Assembly: GCA_900299425.1 (NCBI GenBank)
Contig: OMJU01000030.1
Coordinates: 1-64,000 of the forward strand
Direction: 5' to 3'
DNA: 64,000 nt
DNA from: Candidatus Rokuibacteriota bacterium
GTDB taxonomy: Bacteria; Bacteroidota; Bacteroidia; Flavobacteriales; Flavobacteriaceae
Under the pieces are notes generated by a model, which ran no database searches, was not told the DNA's origin, and saw only the letters and a list, made by a program, of their open reading frames with translations. Positions 55,826 through 64,000 of the stretch are shown one piece after another. The number at the start of each line of letters is the position of its first letter. Position 1 is the first letter of the stretch. The translations under genes were made by a program, and so were the position numbers.

Positions 55826-58198
55826 ATGGGACTAATTAGACGATACATTACTGTTTTTACCCTCCTTAGCTTTGGACTTGTTGCGGCTCAAAGCGATAAT
55901 TCAACTAACTTGCCTGGACCAAAGTCTATTGATTCGCTCATGATGGATTATCCAAAATCCAATGGGTTTATCCAGAGTTTTTTTAAGGCCAAAAAAAATA
56001 AATTAATGTGGGTGGTGCCCGACAAAATTTTGGGCAGAGACCTACTCATGGTCACGCGATTTGTTCAATTACCATCCGATTATTCGGGGTATGTTAATGC
56101 TGGTAGTAAAACAGCCGAACGTATAGTGCGTTTTGAAAAAAGAGCCGGGTCACTTGTACTCAGAGAACACTCCTTTGTGAATTTTGCAAGCGATCAGGAT
56201 CCTATTGCGGAATCTGTACAAGCCAATAATTTTGCGCCTATTTTGGCGGTATTTGACATTGAAAATGACGATAAAGACCGTTACTTGATTGATGTGTCGG
56301 GGTATTTTTCAGAAGACTCTCCAGGATTTAACGTAATTAGTGAATCCACTAAAAAGGATTATAAAATTGGTAGTTTAGATAAATCTAGATCCTTTATTGA
56401 CCATTGCCGAAGTTTTCCGCAGAACGTTGAGGTACGTCACACCTTGACCTTTAAAGTGGGTGAGCCTCCGCGTGGTAATCGAACAGGGACTTTTACTTTT
56501 CAAATGAATCATTCTTTAGTGCTTTTGCCCAAAGAACCCATGCAAATGCGCCGTGCAGACCATCGAGTGGGGTGGTTTAGCTTGAAGAAAATCGATTACT
56601 CCTCTGAGGCCTTGAAAGCGGATGATTTTGAGGTTGCTGTGCGCTGGCGATTGGAGCCCATGGATGTTGCGGCCTATAAACGAGGTGAATTAGTTGAGCC
56701 CAAAAAGCCAATTGTCTTTTACTTAGACCCAGCCACGCCTATGAAATGGCGACCATATTTCAAACAAGGAATTGAAGATTGGCAGCAGGCCTTCGAATCT
56801 GCTGGATTCAAAAATGCGATTATCGCCAAAGACCCGCCGACGCCCGAAGAAGATCCTGATTTTAGCCCCGAGGATGTGCGTTATTCGACGGTGCGCTATG
56901 TGGCTTCGACCACCAGAAATGCCGTGGGACCCAGTGTTAAGGACCCACGCTCAGGAGAAATCATAGAAAGTGATGTGATTTGGTATCACAATCATTTGCG
57001 TTCCTATAGAAACAGGTATCTTTTAGAAACTGGTGCCGCAAATCCCAAAGCGCGGACTTTAGACACACCAGAAGAAGAAATCGGGGAGATGATGCGGCGC
57101 GTGATTGCCCATGAGGTGGGCCATGCTTTGGGACTTCCGCATAATATGAAGGCCAGTTCAGCCTACCCCGTTGATTCGTTGCGTTCGGGCGCTTTTACCC
57201 AAAAAATGGGCATTGCTACCACGATTATGGATTATGCGCGCTACAATTATGTCGCCCAACCCGGAGACGAAAATATTCGCTTTGTAAGACAAATTGGGCC
57301 TTATGATCATTATGCTATTGAGTGGGGGTACCGTTATTTTGATGGGGCCGATATGGCTCAGGTGGATCAACAGCTTAAATTAATGGTTGACCAGAAATCA
57401 CTGGATCCAATCTATATGTTCGGCGGGCGTGGTAATGATCCCAATGCACAGACGGAAAATATTGGTGATGACCCAGTGAAGGCCACCGATTATGGGATTA
57501 AAAATTTAAAAATAGTCGCTCAAAATCTTGAACAGTGGACTACGCCTCAAGGGGCTAACTATGACGATTTGGAGGAGCTCTATGGGGAATTGCTGAGCGT
57601 GTATTCGAGGTACGTCAATCACGTGGCGGCCATTGTTGGGGGCGTTTATGAAATAAGGATCAATAAAGGACAAGAAGCGATTCCTTATCGTGGTGTCCCA
57701 GAATCAGAACAGAAAAGGGCCCTGAAATTTTTAAATCAAGAGCTCTGGAACAACCCTAATTGGCTGATGCCCGCCACAACAGTTGCGAACTTCAGTGAAT
57801 CGGGCAGTTTGGACCGTGTTTCTGCTATTCAAAATAGAGTGCTGAGACGTTTGTTGTCCCCGAAACGATTGAACAATATGAATTCAATTGCTGAGACTCT
57901 GCCACTGTCCAGTGCGCAGCGGCCTATGGATGCCGCGGGATTGATTGACGCAATGGGGGAGGACCTTCGCGGACTGTCTACGGGCTTTATGCTGAACCGA
58001 AACCTTCAATCTGAGTGGGTAAAACAATTACTGGAATTAAGTCAGGATAAGGAGCTGTCCCCGGCCGTCGCTGCTTCTGTACAAAAGGCCATTATGGACA
58101 CAAAAAAATGGGCTAAAAAGCGACGTGGGTCTGGAGCTGATTCAGAAAAAGCGCATTTTGGCTATGTGTATAATTTATTAGAGGAAATCGATGATTGA
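55826..58198 (+). CDS. exported zinc metalloprotease (DUF5117/DUF4953 type)
   Basis: A 790-residue protein with a signal peptide (about residues 1-21). The zinc motif HEVGHALGLPHN near residue 435 gives two His and a catalytic Glu, followed by a third His; the met-turn is in TTIMDYARY. The domain before it carries the DUF5117 pattern (GRDLLMVTRF). The family is common in Bacteroidota and is of unknown substrate. It starts at ATG 55826 just after the ZIP fragment; a TTG 10 codons earlier is an unlikely alternative. Confidence 0.88.
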   Translation: MGLIRRYITVFTLLSFGLVAAQSDNSTNLPGPKSIDSLMMDYPKSNGFIQSFFKAKKNKLMWVVPDKILGRDLLMVTRFVQLPSDYSGYVNAGSKTAERIVRFEKRAGSLVLREHSFVNFASDQDPIAESVQANNFAPILAVFDIENDDKDRYLIDVSGYFSEDSPGFNVISESTKKDYKIGSLDKSRSFIDHCRSFPQNVEVRHTLTFKVGEPPRGNRTGTFTFQMNHSLVLLPKEPMQMRRADHRVGWFSLKKIDYSSEALKADDFEVAVRWRLEPMDVAAYKRGELVEPKKPIVFYLDPATPMKWRPYFKQGIEDWQQAFESAGFKNAIIAKDPPTPEEDPDFSPEDVRYSTVRYVASTTRNAVGPSVKDPRSGEIIESDVIWYHNHLRSYRNRYLLETGAANPKARTLDTPEEEIGEMMRRVIAHEVGHALGLPHNMKASSAYPVDSLRSGAFTQKMGIATTIMDYARYNYVAQPGDENIRFVRQIGPYDHYAIEWGYRYFDGADMAQVDQQLKLMVDQKSLDPIYMFGGRGNDPNAQTENIGDDPVKATDYGIKNLKIVAQNLEQWTTPQGANYDDLEELYGELLSVYSRYVNHVAAIVGGVYEIRINKGQEAIPYRGVPESEQKRALKFLNQELWNNPNWLMPATTVANFSESGSLDRVSAIQNRVLRRLLSPKRLNNMNSIAETLPLSSAQRPMDAAGLIDAMGEDLRGLSTGFMLNRNLQSEWVKQLLELSQDKELSPAVAASVQKAIMDTKKWAKKRRGSGADSEKAHFGYVYNLLEEIDD

Positions 58199-58215
58199 GC
58201 CATTTCAAGGCTCAA
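58195..58215. repeat. hairpin across the metalloprotease stop codon
   Basis: TTGAGCC (58195-58201) and GGCTCAA (58209-58215) form a perfect 7-bp stem with a 7-nt loop. The gene's stop codon lies inside the left arm. No T run follows, so it is not a standard terminator. Confidence 0.5.
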
Positions 58216-58255
58216 TCCATGCCGGTAAGCCGTGCATAATTTTAAGCGAGGTATT

Positions 58256-58741
58256 ATGAAATCAAATAACCGAATTCTATCAATAATCATCCTGGGAATT
58301 ATATTTTTTTGGTTCATATCAGGAGTGTTGACCATTTATTTTATCGACAATTGGTCGGACCGAGGCACCTTTGGTGACTTGTTTGGTGCGATTAACTCTT
58401 TGTTCTCCGGATTGGCTTTAGCTGGCTTGGTCTATTCTATTTATGGGAGCCGACAAGAGATTGAATTACAAAGAGCAGAAATTGAATTAAATCGTCGAGA
58501 ACTCATTAAAAGCCGAAAAACACAAGAGAAATCTGAAAAAGCACTAGAGGACCAAGTAGAACAAATGCGTATATCCTCTAAGCTCAATGGCTTAAACACT
58601 CTAATCACCTATTATTCTGGTGTTATTGCTAACCCAAATAAAACAGAGGAAGTCCGCGAAAAGGCTGCTGAACGTCGTCGAGAATTAATTAAAGAAATTG
58701 ACCTATTGATTGATCGTCTCAGCGATGAGGATATTGAGTAA
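58256..58741 (+). CDS. membrane-anchored coiled-coil protein, unknown function
   Basis: A 161-residue protein with two N-terminal hydrophobic segments (residues 8-27 and 38-60) followed by a long Glu/Lys/Arg-rich coiled coil (residues of about 65-110). The pattern GDLFGAINSLFSGLALAGLVYSIY and the heptads of QEIEL/RREL repeat a common bacterial arrangement, found in many genomes without assigned function. It starts at ATG 58256; the GTG 24 bp upstream is less likely. It is 9 bp before the nitroreductase gene. Confidence 0.7.
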   Translation: MKSNNRILSIIILGIIFFWFISGVLTIYFIDNWSDRGTFGDLFGAINSLFSGLALAGLVYSIYGSRQEIELQRAEIELNRRELIKSRKTQEKSEKALEDQVEQMRISSKLNGLNTLITYYSGVIANPNKTEEVREKAAERRRELIKEIDLLIDRLSDEDIE

Positions 58742-58750
58742 ATAATAAAT

Positions 58751-59500
58751 ATGAGTTCAGTAAAAATGAGGGCCGAAAAAACAGTTTCCCAAGCTATATC
58801 CTATCGCAGATCGGTAAGGGTCTATGATGCTGAAAAACCGATTGATTCTGAATTGGTTCGGCGCTGTATTGAGCAAGCAGCACTGGCGCCAAACAGCAGT
58901 AATATGCAATTATGGGAATTTGTACACATCACAGATCCGGCGATGATTGCGAAAATGGCTCCGCTGTGCTTTAATCAAAATGCAGCGCGTACGGCCCAGC
59001 AATTAGTCGTTTTTGTCACCAGAAAAGATTTATGGCGCCGCAGAGCACAGGCAAATCTTGAAATGATCAAGCAGCTTTATCCGGAAAAACCCAAGTCACA
59101 GCAGAGTCGCCGAGAGCGCGTCATCAAAGCTTACTACAGTAAACTCATCCCCAATGTTTATTTTGATTTATTTGGCATTTATGGGTGGCTCAAATATATC
59201 ATGGTACTGGTCACTGGACTATTTCGTCCGATATACCGAGAAGTACGAGCCCAAGACATGCGTGTGGTTGTGCATAAAACATGTGCGCTAGCGGCTCAGA
59301 ACTTTATGATCAGTATGGCCGCTATAGGCTACGATACCTGTCCCATGGAGGGATCCGACACCTGGCGCGTTAAACGCCTATTAAAATTACCCCGTGGTGC
59401 AGAAATCAATATGATTGTCAGCTGCGGAATCCGCAAGCCTGAGGGCGTTTACGGTGAGCGTTTTAGAGTACCTTTTGAGGATATTTATCGCCACCAATAA
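58751..59500 (+). CDS. nitroreductase-family protein
   Basis: A 249-residue FMN-binding nitroreductase-fold enzyme. The YRRSVRVYD N-terminal segment, APNSSNMQLWEFV and AIGYDTCPMEG motifs are FMN-contacting signatures. The region from about 105-170 is an insertion with a hydrophobic helix (YIMVLVTGLF), so it may associate with the membrane. The substrate is unknown. It is 9 bp after the coiled-coil gene. Confidence 0.85.
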   Translation: MSSVKMRAEKTVSQAISYRRSVRVYDAEKPIDSELVRRCIEQAALAPNSSNMQLWEFVHITDPAMIAKMAPLCFNQNAARTAQQLVVFVTRKDLWRRRAQANLEMIKQLYPEKPKSQQSRRERVIKAYYSKLIPNVYFDLFGIYGWLKYIMVLVTGLFRPIYREVRAQDMRVVVHKTCALAAQNFMISMAAIGYDTCPMEGSDTWRVKRLLKLPRGAEINMIVSCGIRKPEGVYGERFRVPFEDIYRHQ

Positions 59501-59524
59501 AAAACCCCGCCATAAATCACGGGG
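59499..59524 (-). terminator. terminator of the SnoaL-like gene
   Basis: CCCCG (59505-59509) and CGGGG (59520-59524) form a 5-bp GC stem with a 10-nt loop. On the minus strand it is followed by six T residues, 24 bp after the SnoaL-like lipoprotein gene. Confidence 0.65.
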
Positions 59525-59547
59525 CTGAATGCTAATGAGAAATTTTT

Positions 59548-60075
59548 TTATTCCTGGTCGGTAGCGGCATCTTCAGTGTCTGCATTGGCGCTGGCTTCTT
59601 GAGCGATGAAATTCATCATCCCGCCTAGATCAAACCAATCTCCACCTCGGTGAATTTTACCATCTTTAAATTCAAAAGAGTGGTAGGCCGTAAGAGCTAC
59701 TTTTACGCCTGTTTCGGTGTGTGTGGCGTTCCATGTACCGTAAACTCGGGTACTACCGTCAGGCATACCTGTTTCTGTATTTACTCCAGGCAACCAATAA
59801 TCGGCCACAAATGACATGTCATCAAACGCGTCTTGATAACCTTGAACGGCAGCTTTGACCTCATCAATTCCCACTAAAGGAGTGCCGTAAACAGGCATGT
59901 GCCACTCCATATCTGGATGTAAATATTCAAACATGGCTTGGGCATCTTCAGATTCGTGTAACTTAAAATAGGCTTTGGCAGTTTCGGTGTTTTTTTCGAA
60001 CGCTGGACGATAGTCATTGTTTTCACAAGAGATAAGGGTGACCAGCACAAGTAAGGCAATCATTAATTGTTTCAT
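59548..60075 (-). CDS. SnoaL-like/NTF2-fold lipoprotein
   Basis: A 175-residue lipoprotein (lipobox LVTLISC ahead of C17). The body is an NTF2-like cone: EDAQAMFEYLHPDMEWHMPVYG, then VADYWLPGV and a C-terminal GKIHRGGDWFDLGG strand. Such proteins may be small isomerases or binding proteins; no catalytic set is clear. The C-terminal tail is acidic. It converges on the nitroreductase and has its own terminator. Confidence 0.78.
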   Translation of the reverse strand: MKQLMIALLVLVTLISCENNDYRPAFEKNTETAKAYFKLHESEDAQAMFEYLHPDMEWHMPVYGTPLVGIDEVKAAVQGYQDAFDDMSFVADYWLPGVNTETGMPDGSTRVYGTWNATHTETGVKVALTAYHSFEFKDGKIHRGGDWFDLGGMMNFIAQEASANADTEDAATDQE

Positions 60076-60512
60076 GTTGGGTTGTTTTAATTGTTAATTG
60101 CAACAAATTAATCAAAGATTCGCTAAATCACCAAATATATTGAGCTTTTAGGTTTACTTTGGTTCGATCAGCTCTATGAGGCACATGTTTTTAAAGCCTT
60201 AATTTAGAGCGTATGGATCGCTTATTGATCTGTTGCGCGTTTTTAGAGCTTCATCTGAATCACGCCTTGAGCGTTATTGGATTTACTAGTGTCGATGATG
60301 ACTTCAATGTCTTCTTTTTGAAAATCTTCATGGACTCGAACACCCACGCGCATGGTGTCAGGAAAGCAAATAGCTTTTTCAATTAAAAGTTCATTGCTAT
60401 GAATTGTTGCGGTGCTAGAAATAAGGCCTTGGTTGTAAAGAATATTGTAACTTACTCTGGCCTGATTGATTATCTAAAAGTTAACTTAGAATGTTCAAAA
60501 TTTTTTTAATCC
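60076..60512. other. intergenic spacer (437 bp) with a decayed reading frame
   Basis: Contains a coding-like fragment on the minus strand at 60243-60473. The remainder is AT-rich with no promoter or RNA fold that I can support. Confidence 0.5.
60243..60473 (-). pseudogene. gene fragment lacking its N-terminus
   Basis: A 76-residue open frame with coding-like composition (VSYNILYNQGLISSTATIHS ... DTMRVGVRVHEDF ... GVIQMKL) that starts right after a stop, with no early ATG. The only ATG would leave 34 residues. The family is not recognised; it looks like the C-terminus of a beta-rich protein. Confidence 0.35.
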
Positions 60513-61301
60513 ATGAATCGAGCGAAGTGCTATACCATAAATGGTTTTTCTGAAGAGCACACAGGCGGCAACCCCGCCTGTGTGATTCCTTTAGAGCGTT
60601 GGTTAGAGCCCAATCATATGCAAGCGATAGCCATAGAAATGGGTGTAGCCGAGACTGCTTTTTTCGTTCCTGAAAAAGATGGTTTTGCATTGAGATGGTT
60701 TACCCCAGATCTAGAGATTGACCTATGTGGACACGCCACCCTGGCTGCTGCCCATTGCATAAAAACCCATCTGGGTTATCGAGAACCAGTTGTTAAGTTT
60801 TATTCAAAAAGCGGGGTGCTATCGGTGCGTTTTGAGCGGAATAGATACGTCCTTGATTTTCCCTCTCGACCTGGGATGCCGGCTGATTTGCCAGAGACTA
60901 TTTCCAAAGCTTTGAGCCATCAACCCCTTGAGGTGTATAAAGCACGCGATTATCTTTTGATCTATCACCGACAAGAGGAAGTGGAGGCGCTGACCATTGA
61001 TCGGGCTATATTCGATCAAATTAATCTGGGAACTGGTGGAGTAATTGTTTCTGCTCCTGGAAAATCTCATGATTTTGTCTCCCGTTTTTTTACGCCTCAG
61101 GCGACGATTCTTGAAGACCCTGTTACTGGATCGGCACATTGTACTTTGACGCCTTATTGGGCTGATCGATTAAAAAAATCAAGTTTAACGGCGCGTCAGT
61201 GCTCGGCAAGAAGCGGTGAACTAAAATGTCTCGATCAGGGTGATCGTGTATTGATTAGTGGTCACGCTGTAACGACACATGATTCCTGCATTCAGTGGTA
61301 G
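60513..61301 (+). CDS. PhzF-family isomerase/epimerase
   Basis: A 262-residue PhzF-fold protein. The N-terminal NGFSEEHTGGNPACVIPL and the catalytic Glu in GVAETAFF (residue of about 47), then DLCGHATLAAAHC and the second-domain glycine loop PVTGSAHCTL are visible. PhzF-type proteins isomerise small unsaturated acids; many are not involved in phenazine formation. It starts at ATG 60513 and lies between two gene fragments. Confidence 0.88.
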   Translation: MNRAKCYTINGFSEEHTGGNPACVIPLERWLEPNHMQAIAIEMGVAETAFFVPEKDGFALRWFTPDLEIDLCGHATLAAAHCIKTHLGYREPVVKFYSKSGVLSVRFERNRYVLDFPSRPGMPADLPETISKALSHQPLEVYKARDYLLIYHRQEEVEALTIDRAIFDQINLGTGGVIVSAPGKSHDFVSRFFTPQATILEDPVTGSAHCTLTPYWADRLKKSSLTARQCSARSGELKCLDQGDRVLISGHAVTTHDSCIQW

Positions 61302-61336
61302 TTTAGCCGTACGAATCTCTGCTGCTTTAATTATAG

Positions 61337-61504
61337 AAATCCCTGTGGCCTGACCAGACCTATGAATTTGAGTTTTGGCACCTGATTAATGGACAGATTT
61401 CAGACGCAAAATGGCATTCAGGCCAGGTGGTAATGAACATAAGGGCTAGTGGAAACCCATTAAAATCAGGAGTTAATGTATTTATAGGCCGAACCAAATC
61501 TTGA
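61337..61504 (+). pseudogene. gene fragment lacking its N-terminus
   Basis: A 55-residue open frame right after a stop (SLWPDQTYEFEFWHLINGQ ... GVNVFIGRTKS, ending at TGA 61502-61504) with coding-like composition and no suitable start codon. The only ATG is late. The family is not recognised. Confidence 0.35.
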
Positions 61505-61546
61505 AGATTGATAGAATTTATTTAACTATAGAATAAATATTCATCA

Positions 61547-61729
61547 ATGAATTTTCTCAATAAATACTATCCTCTTGTCTTATCCTTTATTGCCATGCTC
61601 TACTCGGTGATTTTGTGGTTCTCTGGGGATAAAGATGCAGGCCTTTATGTGGGCCTTTTGCCAATCACAATTTTAGCGTTTACCTTGGTGTTCGCTCAAA
61701 TTCAAAATCAACATAAAGGAAAGAAGTGA
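61547..61729 (+). CDS. small two-helix membrane protein
   Basis: A 60-residue protein with two hydrophobic segments (residues 9-26 and 33-50) and a basic C-terminus. No family is recognised. The A of its TGA stop is the first base of the next small gene's ATG, so the two are coupled. Confidence 0.6.
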   Translation: MNFLNKYYPLVLSFIAMLYSVILWFSGDKDAGLYVGLLPITILAFTLVFAQIQNQHKGKK

Positions 61730-61881
61730 TGCAAGACGGTTTAATGTTTACTTTCGGATTTATCATCTTAGCGGTATACGCTTACTTTATGCTTACTACC
61801 AAATCGCAACAAGAGAAAATTGAACGAGAATCACATCTTGATCAGGCTAAAGAACAAGTCAAGGACACAAAAACGTCTTAA
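61729..61881 (+). CDS. small single-helix membrane protein
   Basis: A 50-residue protein with a hydrophobic segment at residues 4-22 (LMFTFGFIILAVYAYFML) followed by a charged, Glu/Lys/Gln-rich helix. It overlaps the previous gene by one base (TGATG). The pair may form a small membrane complex; function is unknown. Confidence 0.55.
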   Translation: MQDGLMFTFGFIILAVYAYFMLTTKSQQEKIERESHLDQAKEQVKDTKTS

Positions 61882-61907
61882 CCTCTGGCGCATTAGGTCA
61901 ACTTCTT

Positions 61908-62033
61908 TTAGCTAGTTTTAATAAGGATATAGATTATGGCAATAAGTATTATGGCCCACCAGTACTTTTTGAACATTTGATCAGTCCACTTATTTGCTCC
62001 CCACATAACTTTTGGTTTTAATTGCTTTTGCAT
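61908..62033 (-). CDS. very small membrane protein (41 residues), tentative
   Basis: Begins MQKQLKPKVMWGANKW with a strongly hydrophobic C-terminal segment (WWAIILIAIIYILI). It begins at ATG 62031-62033, between the small-gene pair and the exporter gene. Short length makes chance possible. Confidence 0.35.
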   Translation of the reverse strand: MQKQLKPKVMWGANKWTDQMFKKYWWAIILIAIIYILIKTS

Positions 62034-62038
62034 TATGC

Positions 62039-62057
62039 ATACCGCTGCATGCGGTAT
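62039..62057. repeat. short perfect inverted repeat
   Basis: ATACCGC-TGCAT-GCGGTAT, 7-bp arms with 5-nt loop, between the tiny membrane protein frame and the TauE/SafE gene. No T run follows on either strand; role is unclear. Confidence 0.5.
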
Positions 62058-62083
62058 ACTCCATGGACGGCAATTTATTAAAA

Positions 62084-62857
62084 CTAAATGAGTCCTGAGC
62101 CAAAGCCGACGGCTAGGACAATCAGCATTACTGCGACTATAGTTTGTAGGCGCTTTATGGTAACTTTTTTGAGGAGCTTGTTGCCGATAAATGAGCCAGT
62201 GATTCCAGCGAGAGTAGCGCAAATCACTAAATTCAGATTATCCACCAAGCCAGCTTGTGAAAAGCGCGTGGCATAAACGCTTAGGCGCGTAAAATCGACA
62301 AAGGTGGACACCACCACGGCTGTACCGATAAATGACTCTTTAGAAAGCCCAGCTTTGATTAAAAAAGCACTGCGCAGGGCGCCTTGATTGCCAGACAATC
62401 CGCCAAAAAACCCACTCATTATCCCGCCTAAAGGCAATTTATTTTTTTCAAAAGTCAAGTCCCTAAAAAATGGGATGAGGTCCATGCTGGCAAATAGGAT
62501 CAGAAGGATTGATATTATGAATTTAACACTGGACACTTCAATCAGGTTTTTTCCTAAGGTATAAGCAAATAATGGAGGAGCCTCCGCGATATGGATTAAT
62601 ATCGCCGATCCAATCAGAGCAGCCAGTACCGCTGGGATCCCAAATTTTATAAGTACTTCGCGGTTGGCATTACGCCCTACAAGAATTATCTTAAAAATAT
62701 TATTGAAAAAATGAACCACTCCGGTTAAGGCTATAGACAGCTCCACCGGAAAGAAAAACATAAACACGGGTGTGAGTATGGTGCCTAGGCCAAAACCAGA
62801 AAAAAAGGTTAAAATGGCCACTAAAAAGGCAATAATTGAGACAATTAAGATTTCCAT
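62084..62857 (-). CDS. TauE/SafE-family membrane permease (putative sulfite/sulfonate exporter)
   Basis: A 257-residue membrane protein with about seven to eight segments. The TauE/SafE pattern is seen twice, as expected for the internal repeat: FFSGFGLGTILTPVF in the first half and GFFGGLSGNQGALRSAFLIKAG in the second. Family members move sulfite, sulfonates or other small organic anions; the substrate cannot be set. The next gene upstream is 21 bp away in the same direction. Confidence 0.88.
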   Translation of the reverse strand: MEILIVSIIAFLVAILTFFSGFGLGTILTPVFMFFFPVELSIALTGVVHFFNNIFKIILVGRNANREVLIKFGIPAVLAALIGSAILIHIAEAPPLFAYTLGKNLIEVSSVKFIISILLILFASMDLIPFFRDLTFEKNKLPLGGIMSGFFGGLSGNQGALRSAFLIKAGLSKESFIGTAVVVSTFVDFTRLSVYATRFSQAGLVDNLNLVICATLAGITGSFIGNKLLKKVTIKRLQTIVAVMLIVLAVGFGSGLI

Positions 62858-62878
62858 AATAGGAATTAGTTAAAAGCC

Positions 62879-63262
62879 TCAATAAGGGGCTTTTAATTTT
62901 TTTGCTCGATAGTCCTTGAGGAGCTTCAGCGAATATACGGGGATCATTAAAAACCCCAAAATGAAAAATGCCTTGGCGCAGTAAGCTGCTGCTTGAATGT
63001 CAAATAATTCATGGGCCATCCAAGAGGTGTTTGCCGCGAGCCAAACCGTTAAAATAAAATTTTCGAGTTTTGCCATTTTACCATCGGCATAAAGCACAAG
63101 GATCACTGAAATGACCAAGGTTATGACAGCAAAAGTTACCGATATGTACTTGAAAATACTGTCCCCCTCCACATTTAAAGAGAAATACCAAGAACTATCC
63201 TTAATGATCCACAGAGGAAAGTGTAAAGCAATCAGTAGGTAAAGCAGATCCTTTCTCATCAT
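62879..63262 (-). CDS. small membrane protein, four-helix type
   Basis: A 127-residue protein with four hydrophobic segments (about residues 5-20, 40-60, 68-83 and 93-112) and a basic C-terminus. No family is recognised with confidence. It begins MMRK, with either Met possible, and lies 21 bp upstream of the TauE/SafE gene, so it may be co-transcribed with it. Confidence 0.65.
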   Translation of the reverse strand: MMRKDLLYLLIALHFPLWIIKDSSWYFSLNVEGDSIFKYISVTFAVITLVISVILVLYADGKMAKLENFILTVWLAANTSWMAHELFDIQAAAYCAKAFFILGFLMIPVYSLKLLKDYRAKKLKAPY

Positions 63263-63340
63263 ATTATTAAATTAATTCTAAATTAATCAATAAAATGATG
63301 TGTTTGATTCATTTTTTTACGCGTCTGCTTGAATGATGCA

Positions 63341-63829
63341 CTAAGTGTTTTGATTGTAGATCAAACAAATTTCCTCATTTGCCTCTATTTGTCCTAGTCT
63401 AGAAAATACATCAAAGTGATTTTTTTTGTAAAACTCGGTCAGTGCCGGCTCCTCTACAGTTAACCAAAAATTTTGTTTTGGGAAATGTGCTTTTAAGTTA
63501 TCAAACCATTTAGAGGCATGTCCTCTGCCGCGGAAGTGGGGCATGGTGTAGACATAACCTATGTAGCGATAAGAAGCTTTGAGCAAAGCGTATAGCTCCA
63601 TTTCATAGGGCGTAAGCTTGGGTAAATCAGAACCAAACACAATGCCTATAGTGCTTAGGCCCTCACTTTGATCATCTGGGAATAGACCATAAACACGCGC
63701 TGATTGCGATAGTGCGTTCCACTGAGGAAGCAATTCATTTTGCCATTCTATGGGCAAAAAGCTGAAAAAGTCAGGGGCCGGATTATTTATTTCTTGAAAG
63801 TGCACACTAACGATTACAAAAGGCCCCAC
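63341..63829 (-). CDS. GNAT-family N-acetyltransferase
   Basis: A 162-residue GNAT-fold acyltransferase. The acetyl-CoA loop HFRGRGHASKWF (R/Q-x-x-G-x-G/A) is near residue 100, and the C-terminal FYKKNHFDVFSRLG strand follows. The substrate is unknown. The start is a GTG at 63827-63829, inside the end of purD (16-bp overlap), which suggests translational coupling; no suitable ATG is seen nearby. Confidence 0.8.
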   Translation of the reverse strand: MGPFVIVSVHFQEINNPAPDFFSFLPIEWQNELLPQWNALSQSARVYGLFPDDQSEGLSTIGIVFGSDLPKLTPYEMELYALLKASYRYIGYVYTMPHFRGRGHASKWFDNLKAHFPKQNFWLTVEEPALTEFYKKNHFDVFSRLGQIEANEEICLIYNQNT

Positions 63830-64000
63830 GAAAGGAGTTTGTCCGAATCTTCTGCCCAGCGGTTGCCAATATCATTGCGGTAATAACTATTGTTGATGAT
63901 AATGTTTGAAATTCGGTTATACATATTCTTTTGTGCCTCTTTCATAGTCATCCCGGTGCCTACAATAAGTAACACAATGCCCGAATTACCCGTAATGAGC
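63814..64000 (-). CDS. purD: phosphoribosylamine-glycine ligase, C-terminal end
   Basis: The last 61 residues of GAR synthetase, running off the right edge. The segment TMKEAQKNMYNRISNI and the terminal YYRNDIGNRWAEDSDKLLS motif are typical of PurD C-termini. The enzyme joins glycine to phosphoribosylamine in purine synthesis. It overlaps the GNAT gene's start by 16 bp. Confidence 0.9.
   Translation of the reverse strand, partial: LITGNSGIVLLIVGTGMTMKEAQKNMYNRISNIIINNSYYRNDIGNRWAEDSDKLLSWGLL

Overview
The window looks like a chromosomal segment of a marine-type member of the Flavobacteriaceae (Bacteroidota). The support is lineage-specific genes and signals read directly in the sequence: the gliding lipoprotein gldH, an IPExxxVDY-family protein between rnc and pyk, the long (634-residue) PurF-type amidotransferase, an RNase HI with a viroplasmin-like N-terminus, a DUF5916 outer-membrane-type protein, and promoters resembling the TTTG-N(17-23)-TAnnTTTG consensus of the phylum. 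Base composition is moderate (roughly mid-40s % GC by eye). I see no phage, transposase, CRISPR array or rRNA.

Region 1 (1-25 kb) is compact and mostly housekeeping. It holds the start of a RecB/UvrD-type helicase, sodA, a minus-strand purine group (purF-like amidotransferase, PfkB kinase, rnhA, purN), and divergently the fatty-acid/RNA block acpP-fabF-rnc-IPExxxVDY-pyk. It continues with an SH3-domain protein, a CYTH phosphatase/cyclase-type protein, a coupled cutC/GH20 hexosaminidase pair, ricT-gldH-PBP1A, a two-subunit 3-oxoacid CoA-transferase, a fused oligopeptide-type ABC ATPase with a serine hydrolase, and an EI24 protein with a lipoprotein. Many neighbours overlap by 1-18 bp.

Region 2 (25-42 kb): a threonine dehydrogenase whose stop codon overlaps the 3' end of a convergent tRNA-Arg(CCU), a gene-poor kilobase with a broken small gene, katG, a two-domain NagB-LmbE protein, a DUF5916 protein and a Tat-type TIM-barrel isomerase. 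An ArsR-type regulator carries an in-frame stop. An XRE regulator stands divergent from an isomerase, APC permease and Rieske oxygenase across an array of inverted repeats. The Rieske protein has the Glu-x2-His-x4-His arrangement of quaternary-amine oxygenases.

Region 3 (42-64 kb): an HxlR regulator with glpK-glpD-glpF, a GapN-type dehydrogenase, an SGNH esterase, and a 5-oxoprolinase operon (Nramp-like transporter, pxpA, fused pxpB-pxpC). A secreted PLP enzyme, a truncated ZIP transporter, a large zinc metalloprotease, a nitroreductase and PhzF follow. Small membrane proteins, a TauE/SafE exporter, a GNAT enzyme and the C-terminus of purD close the window.

The most interesting signals are: the Nramp-family protein that has lost its metal-binding residues and sits in the 5-oxoprolinase operon; the XRE operator array and its isomerase-permease-Rieske operon; a highly self-complementary intergenic element between purN and acpP; the tRNA/stop-codon overlap; and a run of decayed genes in the second half of the window.
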